The position numbers and the translations under genes are program-made. Below, piece by piece: positions 8,371 through 16,890 of a DNA stretch of 64,000 bases (position 1 is its first letter; every line of letters begins with the position of its first letter). Source of the DNA: G965195345 sp965277625 (lineage in GTDB: Bacteria > Pseudomonadota > Gammaproteobacteria > CAKMZV01); NCBI GenBank assembly GCA_965277625.1, contig OZ255827.1:1302001-1366000 (forward strand). Direction: 5' to 3'. The notes beneath the pieces are model-generated. The model saw only the letters and a program-made list of their open reading frames with translations, ran no database searches and was not told where the DNA came from.

Positions 8371-9063
8371 ATGTCAAATTTTAATGCTATTACATTGATT
8401 GCAGAAGCCAGTTTATTCGTGCAATTGGTAATTCTATTTTTATTTTGTGCCTCTATTGTTGTCTGGCTGATCACTTTCGTCAAGTACAAACAGGTCAAAC
8501 AAATCCAAAAAGCGGCCATTGATTTTGAAAGTGCATTTTGGCAATCGAACAATCTGTCGGAGTTGTATAAATCAATCTCCGAAAAACCCGATGCTTCTGA
8601 CATAGGACTTGAACGGATTTTTGTCGAAGGTTATGATGAATACAGTCAATTGGTGCGCAGAGAAAAGTTTTCAACCCACGTTGAGCTTTTAGCCAAACAT
8701 GTGCGCAAAAAGATGCAAATTCAACTAACGCATTCAATGAGCCATTTGGAATCGTCAGTGGGACTTTTGGCCACCATCGGCTCATCGGCCCCCTATATAG
8801 GATTATTAGGAACGGTTTGGGGCATTATGAATTCATTTAATGAACTGGGACAAGTAAAACATGCGACCCTGACCTTGATTGCACCTGGTATTTCAGAAGC
8901 CTTAATCGCTACTGCAATGGGGTTATTTGTTGCTATTCCTGCTGTGATTTTTTATAATCGCTTAAACGAACGTCTGGATTTGATCAACCAAAGATTGGAA
9001 TTATTTATTGAGGAATTTACAACTTTGCTTGAAAAACAATTGCATTCCAGAACGGAGCAGTAA
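8371..9063 (+). CDS. tolQ: Tol-Pal system inner-membrane protein TolQ
   Basis: TolQ is the MotA/ExbB-type stator of the proton-driven Tol motor, which keeps the outer membrane attached at division sites. The 230-residue product has three membrane segments: one near residues 15-38 and two in the second half (around APYIGLLGTVWGIM and EALIATAMGLFVAIPAVIFY). A large cytoplasmic loop joins the first two. The conserved stretch of the second segment is typical of TolQ/ExbB. Its stop overlaps the tolR start by one base. Confidence 0.95.
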   Translation: MSNFNAITLIAEASLFVQLVILFLFCASIVVWLITFVKYKQVKQIQKAAIDFESAFWQSNNLSELYKSISEKPDASDIGLERIFVEGYDEYSQLVRREKFSTHVELLAKHVRKKMQIQLTHSMSHLESSVGLLATIGSSAPYIGLLGTVWGIMNSFNELGQVKHATLTLIAPGISEALIATAMGLFVAIPAVIFYNRLNERLDLINQRLELFIEEFTTLLEKQLHSRTEQ

Positions 9064-9488
9064 TGAGAACCCTGAGTAGAAAAAAACGGGCATTTAACGA
9101 AATAAACGTTGTTCCCTACGTTGATGTTTCTCTGGTTTTGTTGCTGGTTTTTATGATCACAGCACCTTTGATTGAGCAAGGGGTAGAAGTTGAACTGCCT
9201 AAAGCATTGGCCAATCAGATTAGTACCGTGAATGAAGAACCCATTGTGATTACAGTGGACAAATCTGGTTTATATTACATTAACCTTGCTGATGAACCTG
9301 ATCAACCCATCAGTACGGCTGAGATGTTGGCCTTTGTTAGTGCGGTCAGGCGTGTCAATCCCAAATTACCTGTTTTCATCCGCGGGGCACAAGATTCTGC
9401 CTATGGCAATGTAGTCAATGTTTTTGTTGTACTGCAACAAGCTCGAGTCGAAAATGTGGGTCTTATGACTCAAAATATCAGTCCATGA
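9063..9488 (+). CDS. tolR: Tol-Pal system protein TolR
   Basis: TolR is the ExbD-type partner of TolQ. The 141-residue product has a short cytoplasmic tail and one membrane helix, INVVPYVDVSLVLLLVFMI, carrying the proton-pathway aspartate (Asp21, equivalent to Asp23 of E. coli). A periplasmic domain containing EEPIVITVDKSGLYYIN follows. Length is normal. It overlaps tolQ by one base and tolA by four bases, so translation is probably coupled. Confidence 0.95.
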   Translation: MRTLSRKKRAFNEINVVPYVDVSLVLLLVFMITAPLIEQGVEVELPKALANQISTVNEEPIVITVDKSGLYYINLADEPDQPISTAEMLAFVSAVRRVNPKLPVFIRGAQDSAYGNVVNVFVVLQQARVENVGLMTQNISP

Positions 9489-10495
9489 GAAATTTCAACA
9501 GCGCTCAATCCGAATCGTTTATTAGTTTACTGTTTAAACATCCCATTGCGCTGTTTTTAACCCTAACCCTACACGCTGGTTTGATCGCAGTTTTGGTGCT
9601 CAATGTTGCACCGGGTGAACGCATCAAACCTGCACCTACAGCTTCCGACTCCCGTATTGCCAAAGTACAGAAAGCGGAGAATGAAATCATTCAAACAACG
9701 GTTGTTGATGAAGCATTGGTACAAAAATTTATCGGCGAAATTGAAAAACGCAAACTCAAAGAACAAAAAGAGCAAGACCGCAGATTAAAGAAAATAGCCC
9801 AAGCAGAGCAAAATTTAAAGAAAAGCAAGGCACAGACTGCCAAACAAAAGAAGCAAGCTGAATTGGCTGCAAAACGCGCCAATGAAAAAGCTAAGAAAGC
9901 CAAACAGGAATTGGCCGCTTCTGAAAAAAAGAAAAAGAATTTGTTAAAAGAACAGCAAGCCATTCAAAAAAAGGCCAAGTTGGCTGAAGAGAAACGCAAA
10001 AAGAATGAAGAACAGTTAAGCAAAATTAAAAAGCAACAAGCTTTAGAGGCTGAAAAAGCCGCCAAGGAACGCGAGCGTTTAGCAAAATTGACGCAAGATG
10101 AGCAAAAAAGATTAAAAGAACTCCAACTCGAAAAACAACTTCAGCAAGAGAATGCCAAGAAGCAGCAATTACAAGCTGAAGCTGAAAATGCCAAATTAGA
10201 ACAAATACAACAATCAAGACTGGCTGAAATTAAACGACTTTATATTGCCAGCATAGAACAAACGGTGCGTAAAAATTGGCGCAAACCCAACAAATATGAC
10301 AATGCATGGAGTTGTGAGGTATTGGTTGAGCAAAATGCCAAAGGCGAGGTTGGCGATGTCAAAACTGAAAACTGTACGGGCGATGAAAAATTCATCAATT
10401 CTGTCGAACGCGCGGTGTTTAGGTCTGACCCGCTCCCCCTACCCAAAGACAAAAGAATATTTGAAAATAAAATTCGCTTCCGATTCAGTCCATGA
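9485..10495 (+). CDS. tolA: Tol-Pal system protein TolA
   Basis: TolA spans the periplasm, coupling the TolQR motor to Pal at the outer membrane. The 336-residue product has one N-terminal membrane helix (about residues 18-40). A long lysine/alanine/glutamate-rich helical segment (about 70-255) with many KK, AEK and EQ repeats follows. The compact C-terminal domain begins near RLYIASIEQTVRKNWRKP and contains two cysteines (SCEV, ENCTG) that probably form its conserved disulfide. The order membrane helix, helical rod, globular domain is diagnostic. The gene overlaps tolR and tolB by four bases each (ATGA). Confidence 0.94.
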   Translation: MRNFNSAQSESFISLLFKHPIALFLTLTLHAGLIAVLVLNVAPGERIKPAPTASDSRIAKVQKAENEIIQTTVVDEALVQKFIGEIEKRKLKEQKEQDRRLKKIAQAEQNLKKSKAQTAKQKKQAELAAKRANEKAKKAKQELAASEKKKKNLLKEQQAIQKKAKLAEEKRKKNEEQLSKIKKQQALEAEKAAKERERLAKLTQDEQKRLKELQLEKQLQQENAKKQQLQAEAENAKLEQIQQSRLAEIKRLYIASIEQTVRKNWRKPNKYDNAWSCEVLVEQNAKGEVGDVKTENCTGDEKFINSVERAVFRSDPLPLPKDKRIFENKIRFRFSP

Positions 10496-11793
10496 AGGCT
10501 ATGAAACAGTTATTAATCGCTTTTTTATTGTTGTTTAGTTTCTCGGCGCACAGTGAAATACAGGTTGAAATAATTGGCGGAAATGAAGCCGAATTACCAA
10601 TTGCTATTTTTGACTTTAAACAAGAACCCGTTGAAGTATTGGAGCACGACATTGCTCAAATCATTCGCAGTGATTTGGTTCGGAGCGGGTATTTTAATGA
10701 TTCCTATACAAGCCTGAACACCCCCAAAACCTTAAATAATAAACCAAATTATCAATTCTATCGATTATTGGATATTGAAAACATCCTTACAGGAAAGATT
10801 GTCAAAAAGACCACAACGACCTATGAAGTTGAAGTAACCCTCCACGATTCATTACGTAAAAAACCGCTTTGGACTCGCACTTGGCAAGCATCTCCCAAGC
10901 AATTTAGACAAATTGCACACATCATTAGCAATTTTATTTTTGAGGAAATTATCGGCATATCCGGTGATTTCACTAACCAATTGGCCTATATTTTGGTCGA
11001 AAAGAATGCTGCGGGCAGAAATATATATAAATTGCAGGTTTCTGATTCAGATGGTTTCAATGAAAAAACCATTTTAATGTCTGATCGACCCATCTTATCT
11101 CCCGCTTGGTCACCCGATGCCAGAAGTATTGCCTATGTGAGTTTTGAAAACCATCATTCAGAAATATTCGTTCAATCGGTTTATACGGGCAAACGCAAAC
11201 TTGTTGCAAGCTACAAAGGTATTAACAGCGCCCCATCTTGGGCACCCAACGGCAGACAAATTGTCTTTACTTCATCGCAACAGGGCAACCCAGAATTATT
11301 TCTGTTAACCTTAGAAACCAAACGACTTCGTCGATTAACTTATCACACCAGAATTGATACAGAAGCAACATTCAGTCGCGATGGGAAACACATTTACTTC
11401 ACTTCAGATCGCTCAGGTTCTCCCCAAATTTATCGTTTAGATGTGCGCAATTTAAAAACCAAACGGATCACTTCAGAAGGGCGCTACAACGCCAAACCAT
11501 CCATCAATGGCGAAGGAGATAGACTGGTCTTTATTCATGGTGAAAGCGGACAATTTGATGTGGTTATTTTTGATTTAAATTCAAACACCCTTACCCCAAT
11601 CAGCAATACATTTTTGGATGAATCACCTTCTTTTTCGCCCAGTGGGCAACTCATTGCTTACGCCTCAGTTAATAGGATCACCGGCAGGGGCGAATTAGTG
11701 CTTATGTCAACCAACGGCAAATTCAAACATGTCCTGAGTTCTTCTAAAGGAACCGTGCGAGATCCCACTTGGAGTCCTAAAATTAATCCATAG
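10492..11793 (+). CDS. tolB: Tol-Pal system beta-propeller protein TolB
   Basis: TolB is the periplasmic protein that binds Pal and TolA. The 433-residue product has a Sec signal peptide (hydrophobic core LLIAFLLLFSFS, likely cut after AHS) and an N-terminal domain (EIQVEIIGGNEAELPIAIF). A beta-propeller follows, with repeats of the form SPAWSPDARSIAYVS, SAPSWAPNGRQIVFTS and DPTWSPKI. The first ATG overlaps tolA by four bases. A second ATG at 10501 would also leave a working signal peptide. pal follows after 13 bases. Confidence 0.95.
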   Translation: MKAMKQLLIAFLLLFSFSAHSEIQVEIIGGNEAELPIAIFDFKQEPVEVLEHDIAQIIRSDLVRSGYFNDSYTSLNTPKTLNNKPNYQFYRLLDIENILTGKIVKKTTTTYEVEVTLHDSLRKKPLWTRTWQASPKQFRQIAHIISNFIFEEIIGISGDFTNQLAYILVEKNAAGRNIYKLQVSDSDGFNEKTILMSDRPILSPAWSPDARSIAYVSFENHHSEIFVQSVYTGKRKLVASYKGINSAPSWAPNGRQIVFTSSQQGNPELFLLTLETKRLRRLTYHTRIDTEATFSRDGKHIYFTSDRSGSPQIYRLDVRNLKTKRITSEGRYNAKPSINGEGDRLVFIHGESGQFDVVIFDLNSNTLTPISNTFLDESPSFSPSGQLIAYASVNRITGRGELVLMSTNGKFKHVLSSSKGTVRDPTWSPKINP

Positions 11794-11806
11794 ATAAGGC
11801 AACATC

Positions 11807-12481
11807 ATGAAAAATATCATTACACTTTTAACTTTTTTATTGCTCGTTGGCTGTGCGTCAACAGATTTAAAAGACCCTTTGAGTGGCCTCACCAAGAGTT
11901 CTGATAAATCAGAATCGACTGATTCTGACGCAGAGGGCACTGAAGATCAAGTTGTCAGTGAGGCATTGCCTGAGGAAGAGGCCATCAAGGAGTTGAGTTC
12001 ACGTCAATGGCCAAAAAACATCAAGGACCAGATTGAGGATGCTCGAACTGATGGCAAGAATGCCGATGAAATATCTTCCGACCTAAACCTACCCACTCAA
12101 GATGAATTAGATGCTGGGCGCGAATCCAATAGCGAGAAAATACGCCTATTGAATTTAGATCCAACGCTTTATTTTGGTTATAACTCGGATGAGTTAACAG
12201 AGGATGGGCAAAAGAGCTTACAATCACACATCGCCCACTTGCAAAAAAATCCCAATTTGACAATTATTTTAGAAGGGCACACCGACGAGAGAGGGACGCG
12301 CGAATATAATTTGTCCTTGGGGCAAAAACGTTCCGAACGAACGCGTCAATTTTTGATTACTTTTGGTCTTGAAGCCGATCGAATTGAAGCTCTGACTTAT
12401 GGTGAAGAACGTCCTATTCTGGAAGGGCACGACGAAAACGCTTGGCAATTTAATCGTAGAGTAGAAATTTATTATCGTTAA
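11807..12481 (+). CDS. pal: Peptidoglycan-associated lipoprotein Pal
   Basis: Pal anchors the outer membrane to peptidoglycan. The 224-residue product has a lipoprotein signal with lipobox L-V-G-C (Cys16) and a C-terminal OmpA-like domain containing EGHTDERGTREYNLSLGQKR, the diaminopimelate-binding signature. At 224 residues it is longer than most Pal proteins, which are nearer 170. The extra length is a low-complexity acidic and serine-rich linker (about residues 20-105) between the lipid anchor and the OmpA domain. It lies between tolB and cpoB, with one base separating it from cpoB. Confidence 0.94.
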   Translation: MKNIITLLTFLLLVGCASTDLKDPLSGLTKSSDKSESTDSDAEGTEDQVVSEALPEEEAIKELSSRQWPKNIKDQIEDARTDGKNADEISSDLNLPTQDELDAGRESNSEKIRLLNLDPTLYFGYNSDELTEDGQKSLQSHIAHLQKNPNLTIILEGHTDERGTREYNLSLGQKRSERTRQFLITFGLEADRIEALTYGEERPILEGHDENAWQFNRRVEIYYR

Positions 12482-12482
12482 T

Positions 12483-13253
12483 ATGAAATATTTCATTTTG
12501 GTTTTCTGTGTATTTGGCTTTTCTCAAGCAAAGGCTGAAACGACTGATGTTAGCTCAAAAACAGTCAATGTAATATATCAGCAATTTCAAACATTGCAAC
12601 TTAGCATTAACGAAACTTTAGAACGCATAGAAGAGCTCTATCAGGAGATGAGTGAGCAGAAGAAGAAATACAACCAACTGCACAGACAGTTTGAAGCGCG
12701 ATTACGCCTTTTAGAAAAATCTGCTCAGAACGCCAATAACCCAGAACACCCAACGGCTCAATCAACAACCCAAACAGGGGATGCTTTTGCTGGTGCTGAG
12801 ACGGTGACCACTGAAACTGCAACCTCAACGGAATCAGCCATTGCCAAGGAATTCGCTGAAGCTCAACACCAAGCAAAATTAGAAACACTGTATGAATCGG
12901 CATTTGAGTTGTTATTACAAAGGAAATACACCCAAGCCATTGTTGATTTTGAAGACTTCTTAGAAAAATATCCCGCCAGTGCCCAAGCACCTTTGGTCGC
13001 TTATTGGTTGGCTGAAGCTTATTACGTTCAGAATGAATTGAATACGGCGCTCAATCGTTTTGAACTGGTCGTTGAAAAATATCCAGATACGCTTAAATAC
13101 CCCGACAGCTTGTTAAAAAAAGGCCTCATCTTATTGGAGTTGGGTCGAATAGAAGAGGGCAAAAAAATGCTCAATCAAGTCATTTATCAATTTCCCGATT
13201 CCACCGTATCAGCATTGGCTCAAAATCGCTTAACCAAAGTATCGAGTGAATAA
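12483..13253 (+). CDS. cpoB: Cell division coordinator CpoB (YbgF)
   Basis: CpoB links peptidoglycan synthesis to Tol-driven outer-membrane constriction. The 256-residue product has a signal peptide probably cut after AKA (residue 18), then a coiled-coil trimerisation segment (about 30-80). A serine/threonine/glutamate-rich linker follows, then a C-terminal TPR domain that includes YESAFELLLQRKYTQAIVDF and VAYWLAEAYYVQNELNTAL. This order is characteristic of CpoB, the usual last gene of the tol-pal operon. kdsD starts 15 bases downstream. Confidence 0.92.
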   Translation: MKYFILVFCVFGFSQAKAETTDVSSKTVNVIYQQFQTLQLSINETLERIEELYQEMSEQKKKYNQLHRQFEARLRLLEKSAQNANNPEHPTAQSTTQTGDAFAGAETVTTETATSTESAIAKEFAEAQHQAKLETLYESAFELLLQRKYTQAIVDFEDFLEKYPASAQAPLVAYWLAEAYYVQNELNTALNRFELVVEKYPDTLKYPDSLLKKGLILLELGRIEEGKKMLNQVIYQFPDSTVSALAQNRLTKVSSE

Positions 13254-13268
13254 CAAACGATCATTTGC

Positions 13269-14201
13269 ATGCATCATAAAACACTTATCAAAGCGGCCAA
13301 GGAATTTTCTGATGTTATATTGAAAATCGATGAGCACAATCATCAAGCATTTGATGATGCTATAGAATTAATATTAAATACCAAAGGCCATTTGATCGTC
13401 TGTGGCGTCGGAAAGTCTGGTCTCATTGGTCAAAAAATATCCGCTTCTTTATCCTCTACAGGCACCCCCAGTTTTTTCATGCATCCAGTCGAAGCCTTGC
13501 ACGGCGATTTGGGGATGGTGACCAAAGATGATTTGCTACTGCTCATATCAAACAGTGGAGCAACCAGCGAAATACTGGCATTGCTACCTGCCATTAAAGG
13601 TCAACATAACAAAATCATCAGCATGGTCAGCAACATTGAGTCAAAGTTGGCCAAAGCATCGGACGTGGTTTTATATCTTAAATATGAGATGGAGTTTTGC
13701 CCGAATAATTTGGCGCCGACAACTTCTACACTATTAACGCTCGCCATGGGGGATGCTTTAACAGTCGCGTTGATAGAAGCCCGAGGCTTTCAAGCAGATG
13801 ATTTTGCAAAGTTTCATCCTGGTGGGCATCTTGGTCGAAAATTGCTCACCCGAGTTAAAGATGTGATGCACACTGACCAACTGCCTTTTGCAGATTTAGA
13901 AATGAATTTGCACGAGGTGCTATTGATCATGACCCAAGGCAGAATGGGCTTGTGCTTGGTGCTCAAAGATCAAAAACTGGCGGGCATACTCACCGATGGT
14001 GACGTACGTCGAGCCCTACTAAAGCAACCAGATGCTTTAAATCAACCTGTCCGTAACTTCATGAGCAATGATCCAGTGACCATTACCCTGAATGCTTTGT
14101 TGAGTGAGGCTGAAACAGTGATGCGTCAGCATAAAGTGAAGCAGTTAGTGGCCATTGATGAAGGCGGAGGAATACAAGGACTATTAGAAATCTTTGACTG
14201 A
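13269..14201 (+). CDS. kdsD: Arabinose-5-phosphate isomerase
   Basis: KdsD converts ribulose 5-phosphate to arabinose 5-phosphate, the first committed precursor of Kdo. The 310-residue product has an N-terminal SIS sugar-isomerase domain (GVGKSGLIGQKISASLSSTG and the SNSGATSE motif) and two C-terminal CBS domains (about residues 205-310). That is the full KpsF/GutQ/KdsD architecture at normal length. It closes the ruv-tol run, 15 bases after cpoB. Its product would feed the kdnA-kdnB-kdsB-waaA genes at 37487-41738. A capsule-type KpsF paralogue cannot be excluded from sequence alone, but no capsule genes are nearby. Confidence 0.92.
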   Translation: MHHKTLIKAAKEFSDVILKIDEHNHQAFDDAIELILNTKGHLIVCGVGKSGLIGQKISASLSSTGTPSFFMHPVEALHGDLGMVTKDDLLLLISNSGATSEILALLPAIKGQHNKIISMVSNIESKLAKASDVVLYLKYEMEFCPNNLAPTTSTLLTLAMGDALTVALIEARGFQADDFAKFHPGGHLGRKLLTRVKDVMHTDQLPFADLEMNLHEVLLIMTQGRMGLCLVLKDQKLAGILTDGDVRRALLKQPDALNQPVRNFMSNDPVTITLNALLSEAETVMRQHKVKQLVAIDEGGGIQGLLEIFD

Positions 14202-14231
14202 TTATTCAATCCTCAGTCAGATTCAATGCAC

Positions 14232-15386
14232 TTATTCCTCATCGTGAATTTCAGAGAGTTGTTTTTTGCTACTCACCCCCATCGTTTGTAAACGACGAGC
14301 AATGCTTGAGGCATTGCCTTTACCCGTTGTTAATTTAGACTGCGCTTTGGTGTAAGAGGCCATGGCCCTTTGTAAACTCTTTTCAATGTCTTCTAGATCG
14401 GACGAATAGTTGGCTAATTTATCAATGAGTGAACCGCCTAATCTGGCAATTTCTTGAGCATTTTTATCACGTTTATCCAATTCCCAATTCTGGGCAATGA
14501 TTTTTATAATTGTAAATAGGCTGCTGGGCGTGACCACCAAAACCTTATGTTTCAGTGAAAGATCCAAAATGCTCGGATCTATATTTTGTGCCAGTTGCCA
14601 AGCACTTTCAATGGGGATGAACATAAGGACCGCATCCAAACTGTTTAACGAAGTTGTTGCGGCATAATCCTTCTCAGCTAAATTTTTAATGTGTTTTTCA
14701 ATGGATTTAAGATGATCCCGTCCCGCCATTTCTTGCGATGTATCATCGAGGGCGTTGACGTAGGCCTCATATGCCTTTAAACTGACTTTGGCGTCGATAA
14801 TGACGTGTCTTTTATTGGGTAGATAGACAATGGTATCGGGTATAGAACCGAGTTGATCACCTTTAATCATTGTTTGAGTCACATACTCACTGTTCTTACG
14901 CAAACCTGCCAGCTCCAAAACTCGCTCAAGAATCATCTCGCCCCATAAGCCTTGTTTCTTTACGTCCCCCTTCAATGCCTTTGCCAAATTATTCGCTTCA
15001 TCTCCTAATTGTTTATTCAACTGATACAACTGATTCAATTGGGTTTTTAATTCGCCGTATTGAATGTTTTCACGGTCGTTGATTGCATTCATGCGCTTTT
15101 GCATATCAACCATCGTTTCTTTTAACGGGGTTATGACGTTTTGTAGATTTTTTTGCGTTTCGCCTTCGATTTTCTGTTGCGAGGCATGCAATACTTTTTG
15201 TGCCAGTGTCTCAAAATGTTCTGAATGCTCGGATTGTTGTCTAAGCAAATGTTGAGCGGCCTTAACATCGGTTTTTAATTGGTGATTTTTCAAAGAAAAC
15301 CACCAAATAATGACACAACAAAGAAGTAATAAGACAGATAAAGCTTCAATCATAGGGTTTTCAAGGATTGTCAAAGTATCATTCAA
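14232..15386 (-). CDS. rmuC: DNA recombination protein RmuC
   Basis: The 384-residue product has an N-terminal membrane helix (LSVLLLLCCVIIWWFSL), a long coiled coil (about residues 35-145), and the RmuC domain with the recognisable GLWGEMILERVLELAGL and VIIDAKVSLKAYEAYV. The domain is a putative nuclease fold related to restriction endonucleases. RmuC limits inversions at short inverted repeats in E. coli. It is shorter than the E. coli protein mainly in the coiled coil and tail. The gene converges on kdsD (30-base gap) and is divergent from the DUF1640-like repeats. Confidence 0.9.
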   Translation of the reverse strand: MNDTLTILENPMIEALSVLLLLCCVIIWWFSLKNHQLKTDVKAAQHLLRQQSEHSEHFETLAQKVLHASQQKIEGETQKNLQNVITPLKETMVDMQKRMNAINDRENIQYGELKTQLNQLYQLNKQLGDEANNLAKALKGDVKKQGLWGEMILERVLELAGLRKNSEYVTQTMIKGDQLGSIPDTIVYLPNKRHVIIDAKVSLKAYEAYVNALDDTSQEMAGRDHLKSIEKHIKNLAEKDYAATTSLNSLDAVLMFIPIESAWQLAQNIDPSILDLSLKHKVLVVTPSSLFTIIKIIAQNWELDKRDKNAQEIARLGGSLIDKLANYSSDLEDIEKSLQRAMASYTKAQSKLTTGKGNASSIARRLQTMGVSSKKQLSEIHDEE

Positions 15387-15634
15387 CGCCTTCGTTTATG
15401 AAGGAGGTGCTGAAGGTAAGGAGAGCACTCATAATCAGCTCTTGAATGACATTCTACCTTATTTTGTAGCATTCAACACCTTAGCAGAGTGAATGCAGGG
15501 GAGGGTATAACCAAGATGCGATTGTTTGGGACATCACGCCCGTTAAATAAGGTACGCTTGGACAAAAACTGGATGATACAGTTCAACTCATACAGCCATA
15601 GGCCAATACTTGAAGTGACAGCGAATTTTTATCC

Positions 15635-15646
15635 CAGATCAATCTG
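15635..15646 (+). promoter_or_regulatory. Leader dyad CAGAT-CA-ATCTG, copy 1
   Basis: This 12-base inverted repeat with 5-base arms ends 11 bases before the ATG at 15658, where a ribosome-binding site would be expected; no purine-rich Shine-Dalgarno sequence is present. It is identical in all three units although other leader positions have changed. An operator, or an RNA element that controls initiation, is possible. Its role is inferred only from conservation. Confidence 0.4.
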
Positions 15647-15657
15647 AATAATGTAAA

Positions 15658-16047
15658 ATGAAAAATCAAATTACGGATACTTTGAATAACGCCAATGCTT
15701 TTCAACAAGCGGGGTTTTCAAAGGAAAATGCAGACGCCTTAGCGTCTATAAATGAGGACAGTATGCAAAGAGTGCTTGATCGAATTGATAGCCAATTTGA
15801 ACAGATTAATAAACGATTTGATGTCTTTCAAAATGATGTTGATAGGCGATTTGATGCTTTTCAAAGTGATATGGATAAACGTTTTGAGCAAGTCGATGCA
15901 CGCTTTGATGCCTTTCAAAGCGATGTAGATAAACGCTTCGAGCAAACCGAAAGACGTTTTGAACAAGTCGATAAGCGATTCAACTCGATGCAATGGATGA
16001 TTGGCGTCTCTGTTGCGCTGCTTGTACTCATAAAATTCTTCAGCTAA
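15658..16047 (+). CDS. DUF1640-like coiled-coil, tail-anchored membrane protein, copy 1
   Basis: The 129-residue product begins MKNQITDTLNNANAFQQAG, with the AGFSKENADAL motif that recalls DUF1640 (CCDC90-like) proteins. A charged coiled coil made of 7-residue units of the type RFDAFQSDVDK and RFEQVDA (about residues 45-108) follows. The protein ends in one membrane helix, SMQWMIGVSVALLVLIKFF. That layout suggests a protein inserted by its C-terminus in the inner membrane with the coil in the cytoplasm. No function is established. This is the longest of three tandem copies, and they differ mainly in the number of heptads. No Shine-Dalgarno sequence precedes the ATG. Confidence 0.8.
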   Translation: MKNQITDTLNNANAFQQAGFSKENADALASINEDSMQRVLDRIDSQFEQINKRFDVFQNDVDRRFDAFQSDMDKRFEQVDARFDAFQSDVDKRFEQTERRFEQVDKRFNSMQWMIGVSVALLVLIKFFS

Positions 16048-16137
16048 TAAACACCCAGTTAGATAAAGCGGTCGGATAAGATCGCTGTCGCAAAATCACA
16101 TTTGGTTATCCTGATTTTCTCCTCCTAAAATAACATG

Positions 16138-16152
16138 CTTCGTCCAGTGAAG
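16138..16152 (+). terminator. Small hairpin downstream of copy 1 (possible terminator)
   Basis: CTTCGT (16138-16143) and GTGAAG (16147-16152) flank a CCA loop, followed by TTTAA. The last two pairs are G-U and U-G wobbles, so the hairpin can form only in RNA made from the + strand. The equivalent hairpin in unit 2 has true C-G pairs at these positions. The U-tract is short, so termination is uncertain. Confidence 0.4.
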
Positions 16153-16290
16153 TTTAAGTCATCACAGTAACATCAGATCAGTTGGGACAGCACGCCCGTT
16201 AAATAGGGTAGGTATGGACACAATCTGGATGATACAGTTCAACTCATTCAACCTTAGACCAGTACTAGAAATGACAGTGAATATTTATCC

Positions 16291-16302
16291 CAGATCAATC
16301 TG
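16291..16302 (+). promoter_or_regulatory. Leader dyad CAGAT-CA-ATCTG, copy 2
   Basis: This is the second copy of the 12-base dyad, at the same distance (11 bases) before the ATG at 16314. The adjoining bases, ATCC before it and AATAATGTAAA after it, are also conserved. Confidence 0.4.
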
Positions 16303-16313
16303 AATAATGTAAA

Positions 16314-16574
16314 ATGAAAAACCAAATTACGGATACTTTGAATAACGCCAATGCATTTCAGCAGGCGGGTTTTTCAAAGAAAAATGCAGACGCCTTAGCG
16401 TCTATAAATGAGGACAGTATGCAAAGAGTACTTGATCGAATTGACAGCCAGTTTGAACAGATCAATAGAAGAATTGATGCTTTTGAAAATGATGTAGATA
16501 GACGATTCAACTCGATGCAATGGATGATCGGTATCTCTGTTGCGCTTCTTGTACTCATTAAATTCTTCAGCTAA
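16314..16574 (+). CDS. DUF1640-like coiled-coil, tail-anchored membrane protein, copy 2 (short)
   Basis: This 86-residue paralogue is nearly identical to copy 1 at the N-terminus (AFQQAGFSKKNADALASINE) and in the C-terminal membrane helix (WMIGISVALLVLIKFFS). It keeps only the first part of the coiled coil (INRRIDAFENDVDRRF). The missing block corresponds to the internal RFDAFQ/RFEQVD heptads, as expected from recombination between repeats. The frame is intact and its leader is conserved, so it appears to be a functional gene and not a decaying one. Function is unknown. Confidence 0.75.
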   Translation: MKNQITDTLNNANAFQQAGFSKKNADALASINEDSMQRVLDRIDSQFEQINRRIDAFENDVDRRFNSMQWMIGISVALLVLIKFFS

Positions 16575-16664
16575 TAAGCACTCAATTAAATAAAACGGTC
16601 AAATAAGATTGCTGTTGCAAAACCACATTTGGTTATCCTGATCTTCTCCTCCTAAAATAACATG

Positions 16665-16679
16665 CTTCGCTCAGCGAAG
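16665..16679 (+). terminator. Small hairpin downstream of copy 2 (possible terminator)
   Basis: CTTCGC (16665-16670) and GCGAAG (16674-16679) flank a TCA loop, followed by TTTAAG. It is the same hairpin as in unit 1 but with full Watson-Crick pairing. Preservation of pairing suggests that the + strand RNA structure is selected, as a weak terminator or a stabilising 3' end. Confidence 0.45.
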
Positions 16680-16789
16680 TTTAAGTCATCACAGTAACAC
16701 AGATCAATTGGGACATAACGCCCGTTAAATAGGGTACGCTTGGACACAATCTGGATGATACAGTTCAACTCATACAGCCTTAGACCAGT

Positions 16790-16866
16790 ATGTAATATCT
16801 TTGCAAATGCCATTACAATATTTTAGTGAATTTGAACAAGTGCCTATTGATTGAGTGGTTAAAAGT
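16790..16866 (+). other. Extra block of about 77 bases in the leader of copy 3
   Basis: The leaders of units 1 and 2 run directly from the GACCAGTA/GGCCAATA region to the conserved ATCCCAGATC. In unit 3 this block intervenes. It contains an inverted pair TGTAAT (16791-16796) and ATTACA (16812-16817). It could be a small insertion or ancestral sequence lost from the other units. Confidence 0.4.
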
Positions 16867-16878
16867 TAATATTCATCC

Positions 16879-16890
16879 CAGATCAATCTG
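16879..16890 (+). promoter_or_regulatory. Leader dyad CAGAT-CA-ATCTG, copy 3
   Basis: This is the third identical copy, again 11 bases before the ATG (16902). The sequence further upstream in this leader is unrelated to the other units, which makes the identity of this short stretch more striking. Confidence 0.4.

Noticed and set aside
15469..15496. Inverted pair GCATTCA/TGAATGC upstream of the DUF1640-like repeats
   Set aside because: Seven-base arms with a 14-base loop are not distinctive, are not repeated in the other leaders, and have no associated signal.
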